From assembly GCF_000016285.1 (NCBI RefSeq), contig NC_011989.1:2173001-2237000 (forward strand): a stretch of 64,000 bases of DNA. The letters are read 5' to 3'. Position 1 is the first letter of the stretch; every line of letters begins with the position of its first letter. A program made the position numbers and the translations under genes. Under the pieces are notes generated by a model that saw only the letters and a list, made by a program, of their open reading frames with translations, did not search any database and was not told where the DNA came from. The stretch is from Allorhizobium ampelinum S4. Its GTDB lineage: Bacteria > Pseudomonadota > Alphaproteobacteria > Rhizobiales > Rhizobiaceae. This document shows positions 55,812-63,638 of this stretch, in pieces.

Positions 55812-55927
55812 CAAGGCTCGAAGGTGTGAACCACATCCTCGCCTTGAAGACATTTTGAATATCTCAAATGCTTCATGAACTGAGATATTCAAAATGGATA
55901 CGAACGATCATTCACAATGACCGTTCG
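55812..55927 (-). repeat. Three-hairpin element, copy B (3' of the second Pcm-like gene)
   Basis: It has the same three-stem plan as copy A. CGAACG/CGTTCG has an inner TCATT/AATGA (55901-55927). The 16-bp perfect stem is CATTTTGAATATCTCA / TGAGATATTCAAAATG (55851-55866 with 55881-55896). The third stem is CAAGGC/GCCTTG (55812-55817 with 55841-55846). The arms of the first two stems differ from copy A, yet both sides changed together. It lies 20 bases past the stop of the Pcm-like gene. Confidence 0.75.
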
Positions 55928-55947
55928 CAAACCTTCTGCCGCGATGA

Positions 55948-56601
55948 TCAGAATACGAATTCGCGCGCTTTTTCAAAACCGGGAAGCGGCTTGATCGAAG
56001 CATTGAAAAGCGAGCTTGTCGAAACCGAACCACCGGCCTTGACGAAGACATGGGCACGGACGGCACGGCCGCTACCGACCACTCCAATCAAACGGCCACC
56101 GTCACGCAATTGATCGAACAGTGCCGGAGGCACTTCCTCGACCGACCCACTCAGGAAAATCAGATCGTAAGGAGCTTCTTTGGCATAGCCAGCCTCCAGC
56201 GGACATTGAACGACCGTGACATTCGCAGCGCCCAGCTTTTCAAGATTGGACTTTGCAGCACTGGCCAGTTGATCATCGCTTTCAACGGCGAAAACCGCAC
56301 CGGCCAGCCGTCCGAGCAAAGCCGAGACATAACCGGTGCCCGCTCCGATTTCCAGGACCAGTTCGCTGCGGCCAATTTCAGCCAGCTGCAAAAGCTTGGC
56401 AAGCGGCGACGGATCCATCAGATAGCGGCCAGGAGCGACCTGAATATCCTCATCGATATAAGCCAGGGCTTTCAGATTGTCCGGCACAAAGGCTTCCCGT
56501 GGTACGGACAGAAAAGCCGAAAGCACGGAATGAGAGGTTACATCCGTCGTTCGAATTTGGCCGTCCACCATTTTCGCCCGCGCTGCTTCAAAATCGATCA
56601 T
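55948..56601 (-). CDS. Second protein-L-isoaspartate methyltransferase-like protein
   Basis: This 217-residue Rossmann methyltransferase has the SAM motif LVLEIGAGTGYVSALLGRL (about residue 80), the N-terminal MVDGQIRTTDVTSHSVL typical of this rhizobial subfamily, and YDLIFLSGSVEEVPPAL. The residues around the Pcm substrate pocket differ from the first copy at 31248, so the target may not be isoaspartate. ATG 56601 is chosen from family-like residues; ATG 56613 is possible. It heads the block that continues with tolC and popZ. Confidence 0.85.
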   Translation of the reverse strand: MIDFEAARAKMVDGQIRTTDVTSHSVLSAFLSVPREAFVPDNLKALAYIDEDIQVAPGRYLMDPSPLAKLLQLAEIGRSELVLEIGAGTGYVSALLGRLAGAVFAVESDDQLASAAKSNLEKLGAANVTVVQCPLEAGYAKEAPYDLIFLSGSVEEVPPALFDQLRDGGRLIGVVGSGRAVRAHVFVKAGGSVSTSSLFNASIKPLPGFEKAREFVF

Positions 56602-56895
56602 ATCGTTGCCCATTTTACACCGGTTGCGTCTGCCGCGGGACACCGCTGGCAAACAATCCAAAGCCGCCGCCCCGACATGTTCCGAAGCGGCTCCATATCA
56701 CCGCTCGCCGCGTCTCCGATGACCGAAAACAACGCCGTAGAACCTGAGAGCTGCCACTGCCAAGGGCGCCATCCCCAAAGGGATCACACCATTTGCTATA
56801 GCGTGTTTAATCGGCGGCAACGCAGCTTTCAAGCCATGTCGGGCAAGAGCCTCTAAAATCTCTGCCTGCAATGGATCAAGCCCCGCAAAGCCCTT
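56602..56895. other. Spacer left of the repeat
   Basis: About 290 bases contain no supported gene. The frame of the Pcm-like gene stays open for another 20 codons here but without a ribosome site. Confidence 0.4.
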
Positions 56896-56997
56896 ACAGC
56901 GCCGTGCGTTTCATAAAACGCACAAAGGACACAGTAACACTTTAAATTTTCTGCATAATTTTCTCCTAAAGCGACTCCGACTTAAGGAACTATGCAG
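56896..56997. repeat. Rhizobial intergenic hairpin repeat, copy 3
   Basis: This is a full-length relative of 2113-2215. GTGCGTTT-cata-AAACGCAC forms a perfect local stem, and TGCATAA near the middle pairs with TATGCA at the right end. It marks the boundary between the conserved block and the hypothetical island. Confidence 0.75.
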
Positions 56998-57166
56998 TCG
57001 CTTTTCCAACCTGGATCTGAAACGTTCAAGGCCGGAAAGCGTTGCGCATGGAGACATGAAGTTCATCGCAATGAAATTGCATTAAGCACGAATCAACCCA
57101 ATATTGGTCAAAAAACCCCTAGTAATTCAGTGTATTTTTTCTGCATTCTAGATTACGAGTCAAATC

Positions 57167-57682
57167 GTGGGGACTGAATCAAAGCAATACCGGGATCAGG
57201 CAGCAGGTGCAACGTATTACGACGGCATGACAACATCAAATTTGATGTCGATTGCTGCGGATACATCCTGCGCGAAATTCACCATACCGTATTTGCTACG
57301 AATTGAGCATCCCACTCGCATATCAAATGAAATAAACGTTGCAGACGGCGCGACCATGATAAAACCGAGAGACATCGTTGGAAGTTCAATCAAGGAATTG
57401 GCCTTCTGCGCACACTACATGCATATAACTTTCTCCAATCACTATCGGCTGACGGCTTCTCTTGCCGCAATCTTTGGTGATGAGCCGAAAGAGAAATATG
57501 TCGGTGACATCATCCTGTCCGTCAACGATTGCGGCGAAGGCATGCTCATCCGCTTCCTGCGCCGCTGGCCGCTGCTGATCGGCGCTCCCGACGAGGCAAC
57601 AGCAAACCCGGCCATCATGACGCTGCGCCACGGATCACAAGTGCTGACCTGGCAATTCGAACACCAGGATGCCGAGATTTAA
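57167..57682 (+). CDS. Hypothetical protein
   Basis: This 171-residue soluble protein has no family I can name. The C-terminal half reads as a compact beta-rich domain (KEKYVGDIILSVNDCGEGML, then IMTLRHGSQVLTWQFEH). There is no signal peptide or membrane helix. GTG 57167 is the longest start; ATG 57227 is possible and avoids a polar, repeat-like N-terminus. The first half has lower GC than the second, and the gene lies in a sparse island after a rhizobial repeat. Confidence 0.55.
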   Translation: MGTESKQYRDQAAGATYYDGMTTSNLMSIAADTSCAKFTIPYLLRIEHPTRISNEINVADGATMIKPRDIVGSSIKELAFCAHYMHITFSNHYRLTASLAAIFGDEPKEKYVGDIILSVNDCGEGMLIRFLRRWPLLIGAPDEATANPAIMTLRHGSQVLTWQFEHQDAEI

Positions 57683-57781
57683 GACAGAGAGTCATTAAAA
57701 ATGGCGGCCCGTGTTTTGCGCATGGATGTTATCGTTGATATTGATCCCAGTTAAACGCGACATTCGATAGTATAAATCGCA

Positions 57782-58030
57782 CTATCGAAATAATTTTCGC
57801 AAAAATGGAAATAGAACCGGCGGCTCCTGCCCTATAGCTCCATAGCCTGACCTCGTCAGCGAAAACAGCTTATCCTCTCCCCGCTCCGAGCGCGTCATAT
57901 AGAGCATGTTCAATGCTTGCAGGATCGCAGGCGTCATCCCTGTCGACCAAGGCAAATCCTTCGCATTCACGTCCCGGCCTCCGGCATCGTAAAGCGTCTG
58001 CAAGATATAGTGGAGATCACCGTGCTTCAT
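57782..58030 (-). CDS. Small winged-helix-like hypothetical protein
   Basis: This 82-residue protein has the pattern helix (LHYILQTLYDAGG), helix-turn-helix-like (NAKDLPWSTGMTPAILQALNM), then a two-strand wing (YMTRSERGEDKLFSLTRSGY). It resembles a small DNA-binding domain, but no family is recognised. ATG 58030 lacks a clear ribosome site. Confidence 0.45.
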   Translation of the reverse strand: MKHGDLHYILQTLYDAGGRDVNAKDLPWSTGMTPAILQALNMLYMTRSERGEDKLFSLTRSGYGAIGQEPPVLFPFLRKLFR

Positions 58031-58337
58031 ACGCCATTGTTACATGCCGACGCTGATTTGAACAGCCGCAGGTCCCAACCGATACACGGATCGATGATTT
58101 GTTATAGCACATGGAAACCACCAATCCACAGGTCTTGCGAAATCCGATTGCGCGTTGACGGCTAAGATCAGCTTGAAAAACCGATTATCACCACCCTTGC
58201 TGATATTGGGTCAATTGCCAGAACGGGCTTCGGATGTGGGTTTTCGGCTTTTCAAGCTCAGACCTCCATTGACTTGAAAAGAAGCCGCCACGCGCCATCC
58301 TATTTGGATGATCCAATGAGTTTGCGGAGAGCCGCTA
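58031..58337. other. Spacer between two hypotheticals
   Basis: No gene or strong structure is seen. The minus-strand frame over 58211-58537 is antisense to the next gene and lacks a plausible pattern. Confidence 0.4.
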
Positions 58338-58841
58338 TTGAACGTTTCAGACTTCAGCCAACATCGCTTTGCGCCATTGCTGATTGCCGCGGCAATTGTT
58401 TGCCTTGGTCCGGTCAGCGTATCTCTCGCAAATAGCATTACGGTCGCACAAGCTCTTGCCGTTTGTCGATCCACAAGTGTCGAGGAGGCAAGGCAAAAGG
58501 GAGACCAGCTCGGATGGCCCCGGATGCCGGAAGACAAGAATTGGAAATCATCTTACGAGAGCTATAACAAGGTGACGGTCGACGTCGTTGGATGGTCGGA
58601 TGAAGAGGCCGGGAGCCGTTTATCATTCTGGGTCGCGACAGGGGTAAATCCGGGCCGGGCATGCAGCTACAGTTTGACCAACAATGACAGCCTGCTCGCC
58701 GACCTAAAGGTTGAACTCGGCAAGCCTGAAAATGAAGATCACAACGAGATATCTGATACCGCATACTGGCAACGGCCCGGGGCGGAAATCTATTTCACAA
58801 AAGTAGGATCATCGTCAGGTTTCACCATGGGCGATAAATAA
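58338..58841 (+). CDS. Exported hypothetical protein
   Basis: This 167-residue protein has a signal peptide (APLLIAAAIVCLGPVSVSLA, cleavage near SLANS). The mature domain of about 135 residues (SITVAQALAVCRSTSVEEAR, VVGWSDEEAGSRLSFWVATG) is likely periplasmic; the family is unknown. The start is TTG 58338 because GGAGAG lies seven bases upstream and the ATG codons nearby are out of frame. Confidence 0.6.
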   Translation: MNVSDFSQHRFAPLLIAAAIVCLGPVSVSLANSITVAQALAVCRSTSVEEARQKGDQLGWPRMPEDKNWKSSYESYNKVTVDVVGWSDEEAGSRLSFWVATGVNPGRACSYSLTNNDSLLADLKVELGKPENEDHNEISDTAYWQRPGAEIYFTKVGSSSGFTMGDK

Positions 58842-59128
58842 TGATCGGAAGAACGTGGGTAGACGCAAAGTGCGAGCCTACAGACGCAGAACAGAGCAAA
58901 ATCGCCGACGCCATCGCCATTCGTGGACGCATCGAAACCATGCGCTCTCTCCTGACAAAGGATGAACGCGAGATTGAAAGCCGCAGCCAATCGACGGTCA
59001 CCAAACCACGCATGGAGGATATTGGGAGCTCAAAAGCGCAGTCCTTTAGCCGACGCCGATCATATCTCAACCTCGAATGGCTGAATTGCGATCGCAGCAT
59101 CCGCCCTTACCGCAGCCCTCCGGGTTAG
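58841..59128 (+). CDS. Doubtful small ORF
   Basis: This 95-residue frame starts on the last base of the preceding stop codon (TAATG). The first half is helical and charged (IAIRGRIETMRSLLTKDERE). The second half is Arg/Ser-rich and looks non-coding. It may be a real coupled gene or the remains of one. Confidence 0.3.
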   Translation: MIGRTWVDAKCEPTDAEQSKIADAIAIRGRIETMRSLLTKDEREIESRSQSTVTKPRMEDIGSSKAQSFSRRRSYLNLEWLNCDRSIRPYRSPPG

Positions 59129-59178
59129 GTGAAAATGGTATAGCACGCCTCAGCTTCCTTGTTCCATAGCTCAGGCGA

Positions 59179-59997
59179 TTATGCTGGCAGCGGAATGCGC
59201 TCGAGCAGTGGGCGAAGCTTGTTTAAGAACTCAGGGCTGCCACATGCGAAGCGAAGCTTCGATGACAGGTCAATCTTGCCCCAGTCGATCGTATGGGAGG
59301 CACCGAGGTTGTCGAGTATCGGCAGCGCAGCCATCACATCCCAAGTCGAATCCCCAAGCGACAGATAGCCGTCCGTTTCGCCCATCGCCACCTCGACCAG
59401 GGAAATCGTCGCCGCCCCTCCGACGCGAAAGCTGATGCCAAGGTCGTCAGAGAGACAGCGTATGACCTCAAGTCTGTCAGCCGTCGATACCGAGGGATGG
59501 AAGCTCAACCCCGTTACGGCCCGTGACATGTCGAGGACGGGAAGCGGCTTGATTGGCTTGCCGTTGAGTCTTGTCGGCACCGACCTGCCTCCGACGAAGG
59601 TCAGGTCCCGGGCAGGTGCGTGGATGACCCCAAAGACCGGCCGACGGCTTGCGTAAAGACCGATGGAAACTGCCCAGTTCTGGTTGCCCCGAACGAAGTT
59701 GAACGTCCCATCGATCGGATCGACAACCCAGATGCGGCCCGAGGTTCCCGCGATCTCTCCGCCCTCTTCGCCGAAGACGCCGTCATCGGGAAAGGCTTTC
59801 TGCAGGCTCGCTATCAGGAGGGTCTCAACCTGCCTATCGGCCTCGGTCACAAGATCGAGGTGACCCTTCTTTTCGACCGGAAGGCTCGCCAGAGACTGAA
59901 AATAGGTCAGGGCCAATCTTCCGGCTTCCCTCGCAATGTCTTCGACAACAGCCTCGACCGCACTGGTGGCCGAGGTAGAAGCATGCATGTCAGCCAC
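59179..59997 (-). CDS. Inositol-monophosphatase family phosphatase (AccG-like)
   Basis: This Mg-dependent phosphatase of the IMPase/CysQ fold has 272 residues. The metal ligands are in GVFGEEGGEI (Glu) and IWVVDPIDGTFNFV (DPxDGTxNF); the late Asp is in GDSTWDVMAALPIL. It acts on a sugar or polyol phosphate. GTG 59997 overlaps the stop of the phosphodiesterase by 8 bases, and ATG 59988 is an alternative. As the last gene of the operon it matches AccG of the agrocinopine operon, where the phosphatase clears the sugar phosphate left by the phosphodiesterase. Confidence 0.85.
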   Translation of the reverse strand: MADMHASTSATSAVEAVVEDIAREAGRLALTYFQSLASLPVEKKGHLDLVTEADRQVETLLIASLQKAFPDDGVFGEEGGEIAGTSGRIWVVDPIDGTFNFVRGNQNWAVSIGLYASRRPVFGVIHAPARDLTFVGGRSVPTRLNGKPIKPLPVLDMSRAVTGLSFHPSVSTADRLEVIRCLSDDLGISFRVGGAATISLVEVAMGETDGYLSLGDSTWDVMAALPILDNLGASHTIDWGKIDLSSKLRFACGSPEFLNKLRPLLERIPLPA

Positions 59998-60790
59998 GGG
60001 CCATATCCCTCAGCCTTGTCACCTGCGCCACGTCGTCGCCGAGAAGCTGATCCAGCTGGCCTTCGCGAACCCATTTGACGATCTGGGCTTCAATATCGGT
60101 GCCGTACTGCATCAGCTTTTCGTGATACTGAGCCGGCAGGTAGGTGAAGACGGCAAAACCCTCTTCGTGGAGTTGGTGTGCCTCGCCGCTGGCGAAATGA
60201 TACATCTCGATGTTCATCGCATCGAGATTGGCCTGACGGGCAATCGCGGCGGGATCGATCAGTCGGGAATGCATCAGACCGACGGTCGGCACATCAGGGA
60301 TTGCCTTTTTCACCGCTTTCAGCTGAACGTAGTCGAACGAGGAAAACTGCAGAAGGTCTGCGCAGGCCAATTCATCGATCAGAGTCTTCAGCTTCGGAAA
60401 CAAGACGTCATTTCGGTCGTAGATCTTCAGTTCGAGCTGATAGATGATACCGAGTTCGCGGGCGAGCTGCAGCGCATCTCTGAGACGCGGAACCTGTTCT
60501 CCGGCAAATTCCGCGCCGAACCAGCTTCCGGCGTCCAGCCTGGAGACTTCCGAATAAGTCATCTTCTGGATGATGCCACGGCCGTTGGTGGTCCGATCGA
60601 CCGTCTTGTCGTGCATCAGCACCAGTTCGCCATCGCTGGTGATGCTGAGATCGGTCTCGCAAGTGACAAGAGGGCCGGCATATTCGAAAGCCTTTCGAAA
60701 CGCGGCAAGTGTGTTTTCCGGCGCTCCGGCGCTATGTCCGCGATGGCCGCCAAGGAGCATCGTCTCAATGGTCATTCTGAGCGGATTCAT
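59990..60790 (-). CDS. Glycerophosphodiester phosphodiesterase family protein (AccF-like)
   Basis: GDPD enzymes cut a phosphodiester bond in a Ca/Mg-dependent way. This 266-residue protein has the core GGHRGHSAGAPENTLAAF (catalytic His), CETDLSITSDGELVLMHD (EXD and the second His) and VDRTTNGRG, then LELKIY. The start is ATG 60790 with GGAAG upstream. It follows the permease after 16 bases. In the acc operons a GDPD-like enzyme splits agrocinopine, a sugar phosphodiester. The substrate here is open: agrocinopine-like compounds or glycerophosphodiesters. Confidence 0.87.
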   Translation of the reverse strand: MNPLRMTIETMLLGGHRGHSAGAPENTLAAFRKAFEYAGPLVTCETDLSITSDGELVLMHDKTVDRTTNGRGIIQKMTYSEVSRLDAGSWFGAEFAGEQVPRLRDALQLARELGIIYQLELKIYDRNDVLFPKLKTLIDELACADLLQFSSFDYVQLKAVKKAIPDVPTVGLMHSRLIDPAAIARQANLDAMNIEMYHFASGEAHQLHEEGFAVFTYLPAQYHEKLMQYGTDIEAQIVKWVREGQLDQLLGDDVAQVTRLRDMARG

Positions 60791-60806
60791 CTTATCTTCC
60801 TTTTGT

Positions 60807-61673
60807 TTAGCGCAGCCGTGCATCGAGACGATCGCGCAGGTAGTCGCCGAGCAGACTGATGGAGAGGGTCGTTAGGACGATGACCGTGCCGGGAAAGGCG
60901 GCGAGCCACCAGGCGACCGCCAGATAGTTTCGACCGTCGGCCACCATCAATCCAAGGCTCGTTTCCGGCGGCTGAATGCCGAGCCCAAGAAAACTCAGGC
61001 CGCTTTCCAGCAGGATGATTTCCGGGAAGTTGACGGTGAACTGCACGATCAGCGGGCCGGCGATGTTTGGCAGCATATGACGAAGGTAGATGCGCATCGA
61101 CGGCACGCCGACAATGCGGGCCGCTTCCGCATAGCCCTCTTCCCTGGCGCTGATCACCAGGCCACGCGTCAATCGCGCATAGCGCTCCCAGCTGGCAAAT
61201 CCGACGAGAAAGACAAAGAGCAACGGGCTTGAGCCGAAGAGAGCAAGCACCCCGAGTGCGATGACGGTGAAGGGTATCGAGGCCATGGCATCGGCAAACC
61301 CCATGATGAGATTGTCGACAAAGCCGCCGAAATGCGCGGCCGCGAGCCCGAGACTGGTGCCGACAAGGGCGCAGATGATCGAGCCTACCAGCGCGATCAT
61401 AAGGGTCATCTGCGTAGCAACCAGGAGATTGCTGAGGATGTCGCGTCCCAGATAATCGGTTCCGAAGGGAAAGGCCACCGAGACGAGCGGCCGCATCAGG
61501 CGGACGAGCGGGTTCTGGTTCAGCGGATCATGCGGAGCGATCCATTGCGCCGTCAGCGCAACGACGACTACAAGCGCTATCCAAACGCAGCAAACACCGA
61601 TGCTGGCCGGCATCCCCCGAAACGGAGTTTTCATTCCACGCGCTGCGGGCGTCGCTGTGGTCGATGATCGCAT
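60807..61673 (-). CDS. Oligopeptide/dipeptide-type ABC permease (DppC-like)
   Basis: This 288-residue inner membrane subunit has an N-terminal helix (GVCCVWIALVVVVALTAQWI), the FGTDYLGRDILSNLL block typical of DppC/OppC, four more helices and the EAA loop EGYAEAARIVGVPSMRIYLR. ATG 61673 lies one base after the DppB stop; the longer frame has no homology. Its partner is the adjacent DppB-like subunit. Confidence 0.92.
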   Translation of the reverse strand: MRSSTTATPAARGMKTPFRGMPASIGVCCVWIALVVVVALTAQWIAPHDPLNQNPLVRLMRPLVSVAFPFGTDYLGRDILSNLLVATQMTLMIALVGSIICALVGTSLGLAAAHFGGFVDNLIMGFADAMASIPFTVIALGVLALFGSSPLLFVFLVGFASWERYARLTRGLVISAREEGYAEAARIVGVPSMRIYLRHMLPNIAGPLIVQFTVNFPEIILLESGLSFLGLGIQPPETSLGLMVADGRNYLAVAWWLAAFPGTVIVLTTLSISLLGDYLRDRLDARLR

Positions 61674-61674
61674 G

Positions 61675-62592
61675 TCACGGCTTCCTGATCTTGGGGTTGA
61701 GCAGGCCATAGAGAATGTCAACAGTCAGATTGATCGACACCATGAAGACCGTGAACAGAATGATCATCGCCTGGACTACCGGCAGATCGCCGGTGGCCGT
61801 GGCCCTTACAAAGCCGATGCCGAGTCCTGGCCATGCAAAGACGGGTTCGATCAGTGCCGCCCCTCCCATCATGCCACCCGCGATAAAGCCCAGCGTGGTG
61901 ACCATGGGGATCGCCGCATTCGGCAGCGCGTGCCACAAGATAATCTCCCAGTCAGGCGCCCCGTCGGCACGCGCAGCCGCGATATAGGGCTGCCCCAGCA
62001 CGTCGAGCAGCGTCGAGCGCATGAAACGCGCAACGGCCGCAGCGTTGAACAATGCAAAGGTCGCGATCGGCAGGATCGAATGGTTTAATGTCGAACTGCC
62101 CGAACTTGGCAGCACACGCAGCCAGACGGCAAAGACAAAGATGAAGACAAGGCCAAGCAGAAAGTTGGGAACGCTATAGCCCAGGACGGCACCTGCCATG
62201 ACACCCTTGTCGAGCGCGGATTCGCGCCGGATCGCGGCCAGAATGCCGGCGGGAATGCCGATCAGCATGCTGAGCAGCAAGGCTGGCACCGTGAGCATCA
62301 ACGTCTTTGGTATCCGTTCCGCAACAATGTCGAAGACCTGCCGTCCATCGCCAAAGGAGATGCCGAAATCACCGCGCGCGGCGTTTGCGACATAATAGGC
62401 ATATTGTTCTGGAAGCGACCGATCCAGACCCCATTTGGCATTGAACGCGGCAACCGCCGCAGGACCGACATCGTCGCCGAGCATCTGCTGGGCTGGATCT
62501 CCGCTCAGGCGCAGAACGATAAAGACGAGCGTGACGGTGAAGATGAGCACCGCGATGGCTCGAACCAGACGGGCAAGGATAAAGGCCGTCAC
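61675..62592 (-). CDS. Oligopeptide/dipeptide-type ABC permease (DppB-like)
   Basis: This 305-residue permease of the DppB/OppB type has the N-terminal helix AIAVLIFTVTLVFIVLRLSG and the QYAYYVANAARGDFGISF segment. The EAA loop is YIAARADGAPDWEIILWHAL. The start is GTG 62592, which overlaps the stop of the ATPase gene in a GTGA junction. It ends with the usual LYGLLNPKIR. Confidence 0.93.
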   Translation of the reverse strand: MTAFILARLVRAIAVLIFTVTLVFIVLRLSGDPAQQMLGDDVGPAAVAAFNAKWGLDRSLPEQYAYYVANAARGDFGISFGDGRQVFDIVAERIPKTLMLTVPALLLSMLIGIPAGILAAIRRESALDKGVMAGAVLGYSVPNFLLGLVFIFVFAVWLRVLPSSGSSTLNHSILPIATFALFNAAAVARFMRSTLLDVLGQPYIAAARADGAPDWEIILWHALPNAAIPMVTTLGFIAGGMMGGAALIEPVFAWPGLGIGFVRATATGDLPVVQAMIILFTVFMVSINLTVDILYGLLNPKIRKP

Positions 62593-63638
62593 AGCGCCGT
62601 CTCCTTCTGTGAGACTGGTTGCCTGTCTGTCATCATGTCCATTTGCGGCGCGATCGATCGCGGTAATTCCTCCGCACGATGACAGGCAGTGTGCTGGCTG
62701 ACGCCATGCGCCGAAATGAGCCGGAGTTCGGGTGTTTCAACGGCGCATCTGTCGAGCGCGAAGGGACAGCGCGACCGGAAAGAACAACCCTGCAACACTT
62801 TCGACGCATCCAGTTCGCCCTTGATGGGCGGCTCGATATTGCGAACCCTTGGATCCATGGTCGGGACAGATGCGAGAAGCGCCCGCGTATAGGGATGGCG
62901 CGGCCACGCATAGATGGTTCGAATGTCGCCAGTCTCGACGACACGGCCCAGATACATGACTGCGATGCGATCGACGAGATGGCGGACGATACGCAGGTCG
63001 TGGGTGATGAAGACATAGGCAAGATCGAGTTCCTGCCAGAGCGACCGTAAAAGCGCGACCACCTGGGCCTGAACCGATACATCGAGAGCGGACACCGCCT
63101 CATCGAAAACAACCAGTTTCGGGTCGAGGATCAGGGCGCGGGCAATCACGACACGCTGTCGCTGGCCGCCCGACATCTGGTGCGGATAGCGGCTCATCAT
63201 CGTGCTCGACAGGCCGACGCGCTCGAGCATAGCGGCAACGCGTTGATAAGCGTCTGCCCGGCTGGCAATATGATGGACCAGCAGTCCCTCGGCCACCTGC
63301 TGTCCAATGGTCATCTGCGGGTTGAGAGCCGAGAGCGGGTTCTGTTGCACCAAAGAGGTGCGAGCCCGAAACTCCTTCCAGTCCCGTGTGTGACGCTGCT
63401 TGTGGTTGATGCCTTCGAACCAAACATCGCCCCGTGTGGGCTCCGTCAATCCGAGCAGAAGACGTCCGAGTGTCGATTTGCCGCTTCCGGATTCGCCAAC
63501 GACACCGAGGCGCTCGCGGATCGCAAGTTCAAAGCCAATCGAGTCCACCGCAAGCTGGGTGGTCGGCCGGGCGAAGAGGCCGGTCTTGTGGCGGAATGCC
63601 TTGGTCAGACCGCTAGCTTGAAGAAGAGGAGCGCTCAT
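62589..63638 (-). CDS. Oligopeptide-type ABC ATPase (DppF/OppF-like)
   Basis: This 349-residue ATPase has Walker A GVVGESGSGKSTLGRLLLGL, the Q-loop LVQQNPLSALNPQ, the signature MSGGQRQRVVIARAL, Walker B LVVFDEAVSALD and the switch His in FITHDLRIVRHL. The C-terminal oligopeptide extension ends with the Cys-rich CSFRSRCPFALDRCAV, typical of OppF/DppF. ATG 63638 overlaps the upstream ATPase by four bases (ATGA). Confidence 0.94.
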   Translation of the reverse strand: MSAPLLQASGLTKAFRHKTGLFARPTTQLAVDSIGFELAIRERLGVVGESGSGKSTLGRLLLGLTEPTRGDVWFEGINHKQRHTRDWKEFRARTSLVQQNPLSALNPQMTIGQQVAEGLLVHHIASRADAYQRVAAMLERVGLSSTMMSRYPHQMSGGQRQRVVIARALILDPKLVVFDEAVSALDVSVQAQVVALLRSLWQELDLAYVFITHDLRIVRHLVDRIAVMYLGRVVETGDIRTIYAWPRHPYTRALLASVPTMDPRVRNIEPPIKGELDASKVLQGCSFRSRCPFALDRCAVETPELRLISAHGVSQHTACHRAEELPRSIAPQMDMMTDRQPVSQKETAL

